The notes: generated by a model not told the origin, from the sequence alone. A stretch of DNA of 52,729 nucleotides from Pelagibacteraceae bacterium AG-404-N13 (GCA_003216255.1 QCJD01000011.1:1-52729); one strand, 5' to 3'; shown: positions 1 to 9,030, counted from the first letter of the stretch. A program made the numbers and translations.

Positions 1-1
1 A

Positions 2-445
2 ATAAGAGATAATGAAGAAGCGGCAAGTGCTATGGGAAAAAATATTGTTAAACAGCACTTATTTATATTCATTTTAGGATCAGCAATAGTTGGAATAGCT
101 GGAGCAATGATGGTAACAAATGACGGTCTTTTTACTCCAGGAAGCTATAGACCAATGAGGTATACATTCGTTATATGGGTAATGGTAATTGTGGGAGGAA
201 CTGGAAATAATTTTGGCGCAATCCTTGGAGGATTTGTAGTTTGGTTTTTATGGGTACAAGCTGCTCCAATGGCTCTATTCTTTATAAACTTTTTTACAGC
301 TCATCTTCCAGAAACAAATGAGTTAAGAATACATTTAGTTGAAAGCGCTCCATATTTTAGATTTTTATTGGTGGGAATCGGTCTTCTCTTGATTATGCGT
401 TTTAGACCACAAGGAATTCTTCCTGAAAAAATAATTAAACAATAA
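2..445 (+). CDS. livM: Branched-chain amino acid ABC permease LivM, C-terminal part
   Basis: The reading frame is open from the left edge (first full codon at base 2), so this is the 3' end of a longer gene; the ATG at 32 is internal. Just before it the frame reads RDNEEAASAMG, the conserved cytoplasmic loop by which LivM-type permeases contact the ABC ATPase. About three hydrophobic membrane segments follow, with the LivM-like stretch VGGTGNNFGAILGG and a C-terminal RFRPQGILPE, typical of the family end. LivM is the inner-membrane permease for branched-chain amino acids or related amides. The livF/livG/livH partners would lie upstream, outside the window. It ends facing a Liv-type binding protein on the other strand. 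Confidence 0.9.
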   Translation: MRDNEEAASAMGKNIVKQHLFIFILGSAIVGIAGAMMVTNDGLFTPGSYRPMRYTFVIWVMVIVGGTGNNFGAILGGFVVWFLWVQAAPMALFFINFFTAHLPETNELRIHLVESAPYFRFLLVGIGLLLIMRFRPQGILPEKIIKQ

Positions 446-460
446 TATTTTAGATAATAA

Positions 461-492
461 AAAACCCTGGCAAATTTCTTTGCCAGGGTTTT
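461..492. terminator. Bidirectional terminator hairpin between livM and the Liv-type binding protein
   Basis: A perfect 14-base inverted repeat: arm 461-474 (AAAACCCTGGCAAA) pairs with 479-492 across a 4-base loop. The A-run on one side and T-run on the other let it work as an intrinsic terminator in both directions, which fits the convergent genes ending at 445 and 503. Confidence 0.9.
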
Positions 493-502
493 AAATTAGA
501 TT

Positions 503-1693
503 TTATCTCTGTTTTTTAGTTTTGAATTTACCACCTTTAATTTCCTTCTCAAGGAAAGAACCGGCAGCTTCCCCAACATCTGTAAGCATAACTCCTGTAG
601 CACCTTCGTAATCTACAGCTTTTCCTTTAGCTAACAAATCAAGAGCTTTTTTAAGCTCACCTGGGTAAATTTTCTTACCAGGAGCATTTGCAACGTCCAT
701 CACATTTGCCTGAATAGTAGCTCTATCTGCTTTTCCACCTGCTTGCATTGCAAGAACTATTAAAGCAGCAGCGTCATAAGACTCACCAGTATAAGGTCCA
801 GAAGAGTCAATACCTGCAGCTTTTGCTACATCAGCAAATTTTCCAGCTCCTTTTCCAGTTGACCCTGGTAGAGAACCAAATGATTTATTTAAGTCTTTAC
901 CAAATCTGTCAGTCAAAGAGTCTCCAATCATACCATCAGATAATACAAACCTATCAAATGCGCCTGAGTCCAATGATCCTTGGATTATACTTCCACCAGC
1001 TTGGTCCAAGTATCCTAACACTGCTAAAGCGTCTCCACCAGCAGCAGCTAAAGTTGCAACTTCAGCACCATAATCACCTTTACCTTCTTCGTGAGCAGTT
1101 ACAACAGTTACGTTAATACCGTGAGCTTTTACAGCTGCAACATAAACATCAGCTAATCCTTTTCCGTAATCATTGTTAGTGTGAGTTACAGCAAGTGATT
1201 TAACTTTTCTATCTTTTGTTATGTCAGCTAAAATTTGACCACCTCTAGCATCTGACGGCGCAGTTCTAAAGAAATAACCATTATCATTTAGATCAGTTAA
1301 TCCTGGAGATGTTGCAGAAGGTGAAATCATAACTACACCATTTGGAACAGCAACGTTAGTTGCTATTGCGCCTGTAACACCAGAACAGTCAGCTCCCATA
1401 ATAGCTACAACACCATTTGAAACTAAACCTTCAGCTGCAGCAGTCGCAGCAGCAGAATCTACACATGTAGAGTCAGCTCTTTCAACTTCAATACTTTTTC
1501 CTCCAAGTAACGAACCAGAATCTGAAGCTTCTTTAAATGCAAGCTCAGCAGATGCGGCCATTGCTGGAGTTAGGGACTCAATAGGACCCGTAAATCCTAG
1601 AATGATACCCATTTTAATACCATGTCCATCCGAATGTGCTTTTGTTACAAAACATGATACAAAAACGAACATAGCTAAAACTAATTTTTTCAT
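503..1693 (-). CDS. Branched-chain amino acid-type ABC transporter substrate-binding protein
   Basis: A periplasmic receptor of 396 residues in the Leu/Ile/Val-binding (Peripla_BP_6) family. The start is taken at 1693 rather than the longer frame at 1717, because AAAGGA lies at the right distance upstream and a clean signal peptide begins there (MKKLVLAMFVFVSCF, cleavage probably near KAHSDG). The mature protein opens with the family pattern KMGIILGFTGPIESL and later shows MISPSATSPGLT and GQILADI, typical of two-lobed receptors. It presumably feeds the permease whose end lies at 445, although it is convergent with it. The ligand cannot be told; related proteins bind amino acids, amides or urea. 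Confidence 0.9.
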   Translation of the reverse strand: MKKLVLAMFVFVSCFVTKAHSDGHGIKMGIILGFTGPIESLTPAMAASAELAFKEASDSGSLLGGKSIEVERADSTCVDSAAATAAAEGLVSNGVVAIMGADCSGVTGAIATNVAVPNGVVMISPSATSPGLTDLNDNGYFFRTAPSDARGGQILADITKDRKVKSLAVTHTNNDYGKGLADVYVAAVKAHGINVTVVTAHEEGKGDYGAEVATLAAAGGDALAVLGYLDQAGGSIIQGSLDSGAFDRFVLSDGMIGDSLTDRFGKDLNKSFGSLPGSTGKGAGKFADVAKAAGIDSSGPYTGESYDAAALIVLAMQAGGKADRATIQANVMDVANAPGKKIYPGELKKALDLLAKGKAVDYEGATGVMLTDVGEAAGSFLEKEIKGGKFKTKKQR

Positions 1694-1781
1694 ATTATTT
1701 CCTTTAATTGTTAACAATTTATAAAATTTAATTAAATCTTATTAGATTAAATTTTCAATAAATAATTTTATTTTTTTGATA

Positions 1782-1804
1782 AAAAAAACCGAAGTTTTGG
1801 TTAA
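1782..1804 (-). terminator. Weak intrinsic terminator after the aldehyde dehydrogenase operon
   Basis: On the minus strand a short stem (AAACC pairing with GGTTT around AAAACTTC) is followed at once by a run of eight T, directly after the aldehyde dehydrogenase stop at 1816. The stem is only about 5 bp, so termination may be partial. Confidence 0.45.
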
Positions 1805-1815
1805 AATTTAAGAAA

Positions 1816-3297
1816 TTAACCCATTGTAAAAGGATCATCCATTGGTTTATCAGATGTATTAAACCAAGTAGTTTTAATTCTTGTATAATCTTTTATAGAC
1901 TCAATTCCAGCTTCTTTTCCATATCCACTATCCTTCATTCCTCCAAATGGAGCAGAAGGGGAAATTAATCGATAAGTATTTACAAAAGTAATACCCGCTC
2001 TTATTGCATTTGATACTCTTAAACCTCTGTTTATATCTTTAGTATAAACTCCAGAAGACAACCCATATTGATTATCATTCATTTTATTAATGACTTCCTT
2101 TTCATCATTGAATTTCATTACAGAAAGCACAGGTCCAAACAATTCATTTTCTGCTGTAGGCAGATTGTGATTGTCACATTCAATTATTGTAGGAGGAAAA
2201 TAATATCCTTTATTTGAAAATGTGTGTCTTTTTCCTCCACACCTTAGTTTTCCTCCTTGTTCTAAAGTAAGTTTAATATTTTTTTCAATTATTTCTAATT
2301 GCTTAAGACTATTTAAAGGACCCATTTGAGTTTTAGAATCCATAGGAGGCCCTAACTTAATTTTATTTGCTCTATTTACAATTTTTTCTAAAAAATTATC
2401 ATAAATACTATTTTGTATATAAAGTCTTGATCCAGCTATGCAGCTCTGTCCACTTGCCCCAAAAATACCTGCGGTAATTCCATTTAATGCATTTTCTTGG
2501 TCAGCATCTTCAAAAACAGCAACAGGGCTCTTGCCTCCTAACTCAAGACTTACTTGAGATAAATTGTCGGCTGAGTTTCTAATTATATGTCTGGCAGTTT
2601 CTGGTCCACCAGTAAAGGCAACCCTTTCTACTAATTTATGTGAAGTTAATGCTCTACCACAAGGTTCACCAAAACCTGAAACTATATTTACCACTCCTCT
2701 AGGTATTCCAGTTTTTTCAATTAATTTTCCAAACTCAAATAATGTTGCTGGAGCTAATTCAGAAGATTTAATAACAACGGTATTACCCATTGCAAGTGCA
2801 GGAGCTAACTTTACAGCTGTTAGCAACATCTGAGAATTCCAAGGAATAATTGCTGCTACAACTCCAATTGGAACTCTAGTTGTAATTACTTGCATGTTAG
2901 CTTTATCAATTGGCAAAACTGTACCTTCAACTTTATCTGCAAGTCCAGCATAGTAATCGTAATATTCAGCTATATAATTTGCTTGAGTTTTTGTTTCTTT
3001 AAATAGTTTTCCTGTATCAATTGTTTCTATCTTTCCAAGCAACTCCGCATTTTCTCTTAATTCATTAGCAATTGCTTTTAAATATTTTGCTCTTTCTCTT
3101 GGAAATAAATTAGGCCACGATCCATCAAAAGCTTTTTGTGCTGCATTAACAGCAATATCAATATCTTTTTCACTAGCCTGTGGCACCTCTACCCAAGGTT
3201 CATTATTTTCAGGGTTTAAAGATTTAAATGTTTTTTTACTCTCTGAATCTACCCATTCTCCATCAATAAACATTTTATATTGTTTTAATTCAGACAT
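1816..3297 (-). CDS. NAD(P)-dependent aldehyde dehydrogenase
   Basis: A 493-residue member of the aldehyde dehydrogenase superfamily, the usual length. It oxidises an aldehyde to a carboxylate. Visible motifs are the cofactor segment around PWNSQML, the FTGGPETA turn, the general-base glutamate in LELGGKSP (near residue 260) and the catalytic cysteine in GQSCIAGSR (near residue 295). The start at 3297 is chosen because MSELKQYKMFIDGEW matches the family N-terminus; the frame upstream to 3366 runs antiparallel through the neighbour's C-terminus. The start overlaps the stop of the upstream hydrolase by 8 bases (3290-3297), so the two are translationally coupled. It is the last gene of a four-gene catabolic set with a flavin monooxygenase, a DUF1185 protein and a hydrolase. 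Substrate unknown. Confidence 0.93.
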   Translation of the reverse strand: MSELKQYKMFIDGEWVDSESKKTFKSLNPENNEPWVEVPQASEKDIDIAVNAAQKAFDGSWPNLFPRERAKYLKAIANELRENAELLGKIETIDTGKLFKETKTQANYIAEYYDYYAGLADKVEGTVLPIDKANMQVITTRVPIGVVAAIIPWNSQMLLTAVKLAPALAMGNTVVIKSSELAPATLFEFGKLIEKTGIPRGVVNIVSGFGEPCGRALTSHKLVERVAFTGGPETARHIIRNSADNLSQVSLELGGKSPVAVFEDADQENALNGITAGIFGASGQSCIAGSRLYIQNSIYDNFLEKIVNRANKIKLGPPMDSKTQMGPLNSLKQLEIIEKNIKLTLEQGGKLRCGGKRHTFSNKGYYFPPTIIECDNHNLPTAENELFGPVLSVMKFNDEKEVINKMNDNQYGLSSGVYTKDINRGLRVSNAIRAGITFVNTYRLISPSAPFGGMKDSGYGKEAGIESIKDYTRIKTTWFNTSDKPMDDPFTMG

Positions 3298-4066
3298 TTT
3301 CAATAAATTTTTTGATATTAATATTAACATCATCTGAGCACTCAATACTACAGAGATGTTTTCCATTGTTTATTTCAATGTATGACGAATTAATCATATC
3401 TTTTGACAGATTTTTTGACATTTCAGGAGTAGATCCTGGATCTATAGAACCTGTCATTATAAGAGTTCTAGTCTTTATTTTTTTTATTATTTCAATGTCA
3501 TCTTTATAATATGCAAACAATTCATATGCTTTAATAAAATTTTTTTGATCCTCATCTTTTTTTGTTAATATTTTTATAAACTCCTCATAAACATTTGGAT
3601 TATTTTCAATATAATTATCAGTAAACCATCTTTTTAATGCAAGTTGAGAAATAGGTTTATTTAATTTTGCTAAGTTCACTCTATCTATAACTGCTTGTCT
3701 TTGATTTTCAGATCTTTTGTAAGTTGTTGAGATAAGAGTTAGCGAACTTAATTTTTTTTGAAAGTTTGCAGCAAAGTTTATTGCTATCAAAGAACCTATT
3801 GAAAAACCGACTAAATGAAACTTATTTAAATTTAAAAATTCAGATAATGATAATAATTGATGAACATAGTCTTTCATTTTAATACTTTCTTTTTTGTATG
3901 GAGTCTTTCCATGTCCAAGGAGATCGTATGTTAGTGTAGAGTGGTTTTTGAAATAGTTGATCTGGGGTGACCACATATTGCTATCCAAACCTACTCCATG
4001 AATAAAAACTATTGGTACAGTCTTATTATCTATATATGTATAATGATTTTGATTATTTAGGTTCAA
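3290..4066 (-). CDS. Alpha/beta-fold hydrolase
   Basis: A 258-residue single-domain hydrolase. The oxyanion motif HGVGLDSNMW lies near the N-terminus, the nucleophile elbow is GFSIGS, the acid is probably in the GSIDPGSTPE loop and the histidine in NGKHLCS. The layout resembles 3-oxoadipate enol-lactonase (PcaD) and RutD-type hydrolases, so an ester, lactone or carbamoyl substrate is plausible. There is no ATG before the core domain; the first usable codon is TTG at 4066, inside the end of the DUF1185 gene (14-base overlap), which suggests coupled translation. Family is clear, exact start less so. Confidence 0.85.
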   Translation of the reverse strand: MNLNNQNHYTYIDNKTVPIVFIHGVGLDSNMWSPQINYFKNHSTLTYDLLGHGKTPYKKESIKMKDYVHQLLSLSEFLNLNKFHLVGFSIGSLIAINFAANFQKKLSSLTLISTTYKRSENQRQAVIDRVNLAKLNKPISQLALKRWFTDNYIENNPNVYEEFIKILTKKDEDQKNFIKAYELFAYYKDDIEIIKKIKTRTLIMTGSIDPGSTPEMSKNLSKDMINSSYIEINNGKHLCSIECSDDVNINIKKFIENV

Positions 4067-4640
4067 TACCCATCTCTTTCATATCTTGATATCTGTCACC
4101 AGTTCTAGCATGAGCCCGCCCAGTTGGAGCTCCACCAATTGCAACTACAATTTCATTTTCATTAGGCGCATCATGTATCGTAAATTCGTGAGTTAAATAA
4201 TAAGGTCTTAATCCAGCATCTGTTTTATGCATCATTGGTATTGAAATTTTTGATCCAGCAGGTCCTCTGGTATTTGTAAAACTCAAATAAGAGGTACCAC
4301 CTACAGCATCTCTAAACTTATTTCCAAACCTTAATGTATGAATAAATGCAGACGCATGTTCAATTTCACCATTTAAACCAACGATTGCAGCTTTTCCATA
4401 TGCTAAAATTCTATCACCTGATCCAATTTCTTTTATTAATTCAGGCACCAAAAGATCCCCAAGCTGTGGAGCTAGATCTAAAATTTCTGGTTTTAAATCT
4501 TCTACAAAACCTTTTCCAGCCCAAGGATTCTCTATAACGGCAGCTACAGAAACTAATAAAACTGGATCATTAGCTTTTTTTCCACCTTCAATAAAAGTTT
4601 TATCTACAAATTTTGTAAATTTCCTAAGTTTCAAATCCAT
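4053..4640 (-). CDS. DUF1185 / 'amino acid synthesis' family protein
   Basis: A 195-residue protein whose whole length fits Pfam PF06684 (DUF1185), a family with a chorismate-mutase-like fold and only a tentative link to amino-acid metabolism. Characteristic stretches are ENPWAGKGFVEDL, the glycine-rich GSGDRILAYGKAAIVG, and IGGAPTGRAHARTGDR near the C-terminus. It starts 3 bases after the flavin monooxygenase stop and overlaps the hydrolase, so it belongs to the same operon. The role may be as a small enzyme acting on the monooxygenase product, but this is inferred only from the neighbourhood. Confidence 0.85.
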   Translation of the reverse strand: MDLKLRKFTKFVDKTFIEGGKKANDPVLLVSVAAVIENPWAGKGFVEDLKPEILDLAPQLGDLLVPELIKEIGSGDRILAYGKAAIVGLNGEIEHASAFIHTLRFGNKFRDAVGGTSYLSFTNTRGPAGSKISIPMMHKTDAGLRPYYLTHEFTIHDAPNENEIVVAIGGAPTGRAHARTGDRYQDMKEMGIEPK

Positions 4641-4643
4641 ATT

Positions 4644-5810
4644 TTAGCTAGCTTTTTGAATGTTTGTATTCAAAGGTTTAATATTAGGCATTACTTCTTT
4701 CGTAAATAATTTAATACTTTTCATACAATCTTTGTGATTGATACCAGGAAAATTAGACCAAACTTGTAAATTTTGAAGATTTAACTCTTTTTGAAGTTCT
4801 TCAATTTTTTCAATTACAAACTCTGGAGTGCCAAATAAAAGATTTCTTTTATGAAGAAACTCATAATTTAATAAATCTAATTTATTTTTTGTTTCCGGTA
4901 ATTTTTCATCTGGATCCATATGATTTCCCAAGCCACGCCAATGACAAACCCATCTCATATAATTGACTATATATTCCCCAGCCATTTCTTTAGCTTCTTC
5001 CATTGTCTTCGCCACAAACATGTCCCTTACTAAACTGATACCTTCACCTAAAGGAACTTCTCTATTTTCTGCTTTAGATTTAGCTTCTTTAAAAATTTCA
5101 AATCTTTTCTTTAGTGCTTTTACAGTTGGTATCCACATTATCGTATTAAGTCCATTTTCAGCAGCCCATTGAATTGATCTTTCCCCATCAACAACTTGAG
5201 AAATTGGTGGAAATGGTTTTTGATAAGGTTTTGGCAACACTGATATTTTTTTTAATTCATTAGTTTTTAAATTTACAATATTTTCTTTAGGTGGGCTCAT
5301 GTCATGTTGCCATATAAAATTAGGAGAAGGATAAGTATAAAATTCTCCTTGGTAAGAAAAAAATTCTTCTGACCAGGCTTTTTTCATAACCTCTAATGTT
5401 TCTGAAAATAATCTGAAATTTTTTGCTTGATCTTTTACGTCCGCATCTTTGTTCATATTTACAGCTTCTCTTCCGTAAACACCTCTTCCAATACCAACTT
5501 CTACCCTTCCCATAGACATTTGATCTAGCGTTGCAATATCTTCTGCAAGTCTAATAGGATTATGAAATGTAATTGTATTGCAAGCTTGACCTAATCTAAT
5601 ATTTTTTGTTCTAGCTGCAGCATCTGTACACATCATTAGTGGATTTGTACAAGACTCCATCCCTTCGTGATTGAAATGATGCTCAGTGAACCAAATTGAG
5701 TCCCAATTGTTTTTATCACAATATTCTGTAATCTCTCTAGTTTCATCTAAAAGCTGTGTATAAGATTTTTTATTCCAATTGGTGGTGTTACAAAAGTAAC
5801 CAAACTTCAT
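4644..5810 (-). CDS. Luciferase-like (LLM class) flavin-dependent monooxygenase
   Basis: A 388-residue (beta/alpha)8-barrel protein of the bacterial luciferase superfamily, which uses reduced FMN and O2. The N-terminus KFGYFCNTTNW, the segment WFTEHHFNHEG, the NPIRLAEDIATLDQMS region and GRVEVGIGRGVYGRE are family hallmarks. The start has a strong ribosome site (AAAGGAGG, 6 bases before ATG). It opens the LLM-DUF1185-hydrolase-aldehyde dehydrogenase cluster, so it probably makes the first attack on a ring, amide or C-S/C-N bond, with the hydrolase and dehydrogenase finishing the job. No flavin reductase is adjacent; a genome-wide one must supply FMNH2. Substrate not identified. Confidence 0.9.
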   Translation of the reverse strand: MKFGYFCNTTNWNKKSYTQLLDETREITEYCDKNNWDSIWFTEHHFNHEGMESCTNPLMMCTDAAARTKNIRLGQACNTITFHNPIRLAEDIATLDQMSMGRVEVGIGRGVYGREAVNMNKDADVKDQAKNFRLFSETLEVMKKAWSEEFFSYQGEFYTYPSPNFIWQHDMSPPKENIVNLKTNELKKISVLPKPYQKPFPPISQVVDGERSIQWAAENGLNTIMWIPTVKALKKRFEIFKEAKSKAENREVPLGEGISLVRDMFVAKTMEEAKEMAGEYIVNYMRWVCHWRGLGNHMDPDEKLPETKNKLDLLNYEFLHKRNLLFGTPEFVIEKIEELQKELNLQNLQVWSNFPGINHKDCMKSIKLFTKEVMPNIKPLNTNIQKAS

Positions 5811-5912
5811 TAAAAGCCTCCTTTAAAAACTAATTTAAAGACGACCGATCCCACTTTCGTAGATGAATTTACGACGAGTTATGTATCGCTTTATGGTTAT
5901 ATTTTATTGCTC

Positions 5913-6884
5913 TTACCTTTGATATTCAATGAATTTCTTTAAAGAATTATTGAGAAATTTTTCATAATTTGTGCCTTTATTACTTAATCTAAACCCATTT
6001 AAGAAAGAAAGGTTCATTTTAAAATCATAAGATGGTTCAAAGAAAAAAGGAATCGAAAGTCTTTTCTGTTTATTCCATAAAACTCTATGATTTGTTGCTT
6101 TAAACTTTCCTTTACTTAAATACTGCAGAGCTCTTCCTGTATTTACCACTAAGGCTCTGCTATTAAATGGAACATTATGCCATTTTTTTGTTTTTCGATT
6201 TTGTACTTGTAAACCGCCTTTTCTATCTTGGTAAAGTACCGTAAATATTCCACTATCAACATGTGTTTCGCAACCTAAAGCAACACCATCCTCTTTTGAT
6301 ATTTCAACAGGTTTATTTTGTTTTGGGTAGTAATTAAATCTTAAAGTACTAAGAGTTTTTAATCTCGAAAAGGCTTTTTGAGAGATATCAGGATTTTTTT
6401 TATAAAGTCTTATAATACTTTTAAACAAACTTTCACTTAAAGAAAAAACACTATCAAAATATTTTTCTAAAATTTTAATTGATTGGTTGTCAAAACTTCT
6501 ACTTAAATTCAAATATTCTATATATTGATTTTTTGTCTTTGAAGAATAACTTTTGTCTACTCTCAGATCTCCAATGTCTAAACCTTCTTTTCCATTAACA
6601 TTATTAGGAAAATAACCTCTATAAAGATTTTTATTTTTTTTATTCCATTTTTTAGGTGATAATTTTTTTTTATTATTTTCAGGTGAATTAAAAAATTTAT
6701 AACCCACATCACAAGTTTTTTTAATCTCTTTTAAATCAATGCCGTGTCCAACTACTTGAAAAAACCCTGCATTAATACAAGCTTTTTCAATCTTATTTAT
6801 TGTCTTAATTGCAATTTTTGTATCAAATTTATTTTTTATCAATGATGAAATATTTATTGTTGGAATAAAATTTTCTTTAATCAT
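5913..6884 (-). CDS. 2-oxoglutarate/Fe(II)-dependent oxygenase, isopenicillin N synthase-like
   Basis: A 323-residue oxygenase of the DIOX_N plus 2OG-FeII_Oxy type. The N-terminal part has the FFQVVGHGID motif (residues 41-50). The iron site is H208 and D210 in THVDSG and H266 in NHRV; R275 and S277 in RLSIPFF bind 2-oxoglutarate. It would hydroxylate, desaturate or demethylate a small molecule. It overlaps the upstream EamA-type transporter by 4 bases, so the two form one unit, perhaps acting on the same metabolite. Its own substrate cannot be read; the lysine- and asparagine-rich N-terminal half looks diverged. Confidence 0.9.
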   Translation of the reverse strand: MIKENFIPTINISSLIKNKFDTKIAIKTINKIEKACINAGFFQVVGHGIDLKEIKKTCDVGYKFFNSPENNKKKLSPKKWNKKNKNLYRGYFPNNVNGKEGLDIGDLRVDKSYSSKTKNQYIEYLNLSRSFDNQSIKILEKYFDSVFSLSESLFKSIIRLYKKNPDISQKAFSRLKTLSTLRFNYYPKQNKPVEISKEDGVALGCETHVDSGIFTVLYQDRKGGLQVQNRKTKKWHNVPFNSRALVVNTGRALQYLSKGKFKATNHRVLWNKQKRLSIPFFFEPSYDFKMNLSFLNGFRLSNKGTNYEKFLNNSLKKFIEYQR

Positions 6885-7834
6885 CTATTTGTTGGAGTAT
6901 CAGTTGCTATCATTTGACCAGTAACTTTTTCTCTAAAGAAAATATAAAAACCAGCTCCTATAATCAATGCGGTACCAATAAATGTTCTTGGAACAGGTAT
7001 TGTATCAAATAATAAATATCCAGCTAACATTGCCCACAAGATATAAGAATACTCAAATAAAGACACAATCGATGGAGAGGCAATGCTATAAGCCTTAAAA
7101 ACGCAAAAGAAAGATATAGAAGCAACAATTCCCATAACTAATACGTATGGCCAAGCAACACTGGGGTTGGAAAACCATTCTCTATAAATAAATTGCATTG
7201 TTGGGTCTGAATAATCATTAAACTTTCCATCACCTGAAACTAAATAAATAATAAAACCTGCAAGTAATGCAAAAATATATAACCATGCCATTTGTGTATA
7301 AATACTATCTTTTTCTGAAGTATATTTAGTAATTGTCATTGCTATAGCATAACAAAGTGCACAAGCAACTGGTGCTAATTTAAAAATATTAAAGTCATCA
7401 AAATTTGGATTTAGTACTATTAATACTCCTATAAAGCCAACAACTATTGCGCTCCAACGTCTTATTCCAATTCTTTCTTTTAAAAAAATTATTGCAAGAA
7501 TAGACATAAAAAAAGGACAAGAGAAAAATAATGCACTTGTCATAGCGAGTGACATAAAAGTTAAAGAGATATAAAAAAAACTAAAACCAAAAAAGAAGCA
7601 AAATACCCTCACCAAAGTTAAAACTGGATAGTAAGTTTTTAAAGTAAAACTTTTTTTAGCAATAATTAAAAAACAAGTTAAAAAAAATGTCTGGATTAAA
7701 GTTCTTCCAAAATATAGCTCAAACAAAGCAATATCTTCAAAAATAAATTTTATTAGGGCGTCTTGAATTGAAAAAAAAGCCATGCCTAAAAGTATAAAAA
7801 TAATTCCTTGCGAATTATTATTATTTAAAGTCAT
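6881..7834 (-). CDS. EamA/DMT-family transporter
   Basis: A 317-residue, very hydrophobic protein with about ten membrane segments made of two EamA repeats. The first opens with LLGMAFFSIQDALIKF and ends near FLKERIGIRRWSAIVVGFIGVLIV, a typical end-of-repeat signature; the second ends with FDTIPVPRTFIGTALIIGAGF. DMT proteins usually export or exchange metabolites such as amino acids, nucleosides or S-adenosylmethionine. It sits 24 bases after the amidinotransferase and overlaps the 2OG oxygenase start by 4 bases, so co-expression with both is likely. Confidence 0.88.
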   Translation of the reverse strand: MTLNNNNSQGIIFILLGMAFFSIQDALIKFIFEDIALFELYFGRTLIQTFFLTCFLIIAKKSFTLKTYYPVLTLVRVFCFFFGFSFFYISLTFMSLAMTSALFFSCPFFMSILAIIFLKERIGIRRWSAIVVGFIGVLIVLNPNFDDFNIFKLAPVACALCYAIAMTITKYTSEKDSIYTQMAWLYIFALLAGFIIYLVSGDGKFNDYSDPTMQFIYREWFSNPSVAWPYVLVMGIVASISFFCVFKAYSIASPSIVSLFEYSYILWAMLAGYLLFDTIPVPRTFIGTALIIGAGFYIFFREKVTGQMIATDTPTNR

Positions 7835-7858
7835 AGGCTTCTATTTCATATGCTAAAT

Positions 7859-8968
7859 TTATTGTTTTGGAAAGTAGTCTTGTAATTCACCTTCTCTATA
7901 AACGTCTGTAGTACTACAGTGTAAACTTCCACCAAAACCATAAGCTTCTCTAAAATCTACAGGCAAAACTTCCATTCCTAACTTATCGAGTTGTTCAGCT
8001 TGATATACCTCACTTTTTTCTACACATACTGTTTTTGGATCTAAAACTAGAATATTCATTGATAACCATATTGAATAATAAGTCAAAGGTGGAGGTGAGT
8101 TATGTGCTGGTTGTGCTGCTTCAATAATTTCCCAATCGTTATCTTCAAAAAGTTTTCTTTGTTCTTTTGGAAGTTTTCTAACAGGATTATTTAATATTAA
8201 ACCAGGTCTTACAGGTGTAAATGTTGCATCTATATGAATAGGATAAGGATCACCTGGAAAATTTACAGTATGTATACGATGATCAGGAAAATGTCTTTTT
8301 AACCAGTCAATACCTTTTAAGTTTGTTGTAAAACCATGTTGAACAATTAAATCTTTACCAAATCTTAATATATCTGCTGCATCGAAAAGAGGCTCTTCTT
8401 CAGTTGTTACAAAATATTTTTTTTTTGCCCACTCTAGTCTTTGTTCAATACTTACGTCATCAGACAAATAATTTTTATGATAATCTTTATCTGTCAACCT
8501 AGGTTTAGGAGCTGACTCATGTTTCATACCCGGATCTTCCATGAAGTATTGTTGTAATAGTGGTCTATATGCTAAATATTCAAACCATCGGCATCGAAAA
8601 CTCATAGTAGCTTCTAACATTTCTTTTCCAACGGTAATAATTACATCTCTTGAAGGCATACAACCAAACATATGTTCTACTTTCCAGTCTGGTGTAGCAA
8701 TTTTTTCATCAAATTTTAAAGGAGTTGGTCTATCAACTCTTATCCCTCTTCCCTCTAAAGTTTTAACAAATTTGTCTAAAAGTTCATTTGCTTTATCTAT
8801 AGAGTCTTGAGTTCTTCTTCCATGTTTGCCTTTCATCACTGAGTCTGGAGGTATTTTTACATCTACAGCAGGTTCGGGCGCAGGTATACAGCAATTATCT
8901 GCTCTTCCAACAATTACATGCTTTAAAGGATCCCATTCGTTCCAGCTTTTTACAATAGTTTTTTTCAT
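7859..8968 (-). CDS. Glycine amidinotransferase-like enzyme
   Basis: A 369-residue member of the amidinotransferase family, closely patterned on L-arginine:glycine amidinotransferase. It opens with SWNEWDPLKHVIVG, and the catalytic triad is visible: D199 in LFDAAD, H245 in PIHIDATF, and C351 in SLHCSTTDV. The family moves the amidino group of arginine to an amine such as glycine, giving guanidinoacetate and ornithine; relatives use other acceptors or act as arginine deiminases. There is no creatine or guanidino-compound gene beside it; the neighbours are a 3-hydroxyacid dehydrogenase, an exporter and a 2OG oxygenase. An unusual double cysteine (NCCIP) lies at residues 26-27. Confidence 0.9.
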   Translation of the reverse strand: MKKTIVKSWNEWDPLKHVIVGRADNCCIPAPEPAVDVKIPPDSVMKGKHGRRTQDSIDKANELLDKFVKTLEGRGIRVDRPTPLKFDEKIATPDWKVEHMFGCMPSRDVIITVGKEMLEATMSFRCRWFEYLAYRPLLQQYFMEDPGMKHESAPKPRLTDKDYHKNYLSDDVSIEQRLEWAKKKYFVTTEEEPLFDAADILRFGKDLIVQHGFTTNLKGIDWLKRHFPDHRIHTVNFPGDPYPIHIDATFTPVRPGLILNNPVRKLPKEQRKLFEDNDWEIIEAAQPAHNSPPPLTYYSIWLSMNILVLDPKTVCVEKSEVYQAEQLDKLGMEVLPVDFREAYGFGGSLHCSTTDVYREGELQDYFPKQ

Positions 8969-9030
8969 GTTGTTAAAATAAGTATTTTAATTAACATTAA
9001 TTTTCAATAACTATAATTTTATAAAAATAA

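Noticed and set aside
748-1116. 122-residue plus-strand frame inside the Liv-type binding protein
   Set aside because: Gln/Leu-rich antisense shadow of Ala/Thr-coding codons of the real gene.
5811-5912. GC-richer leader before the LLM monooxygenase with short stems (CGTA/TACG), considered as a riboswitch
   Set aside because: I could not match SAM-II/SAM-V, glycine or other known aptamer cores; stems are only 4-5 bp.
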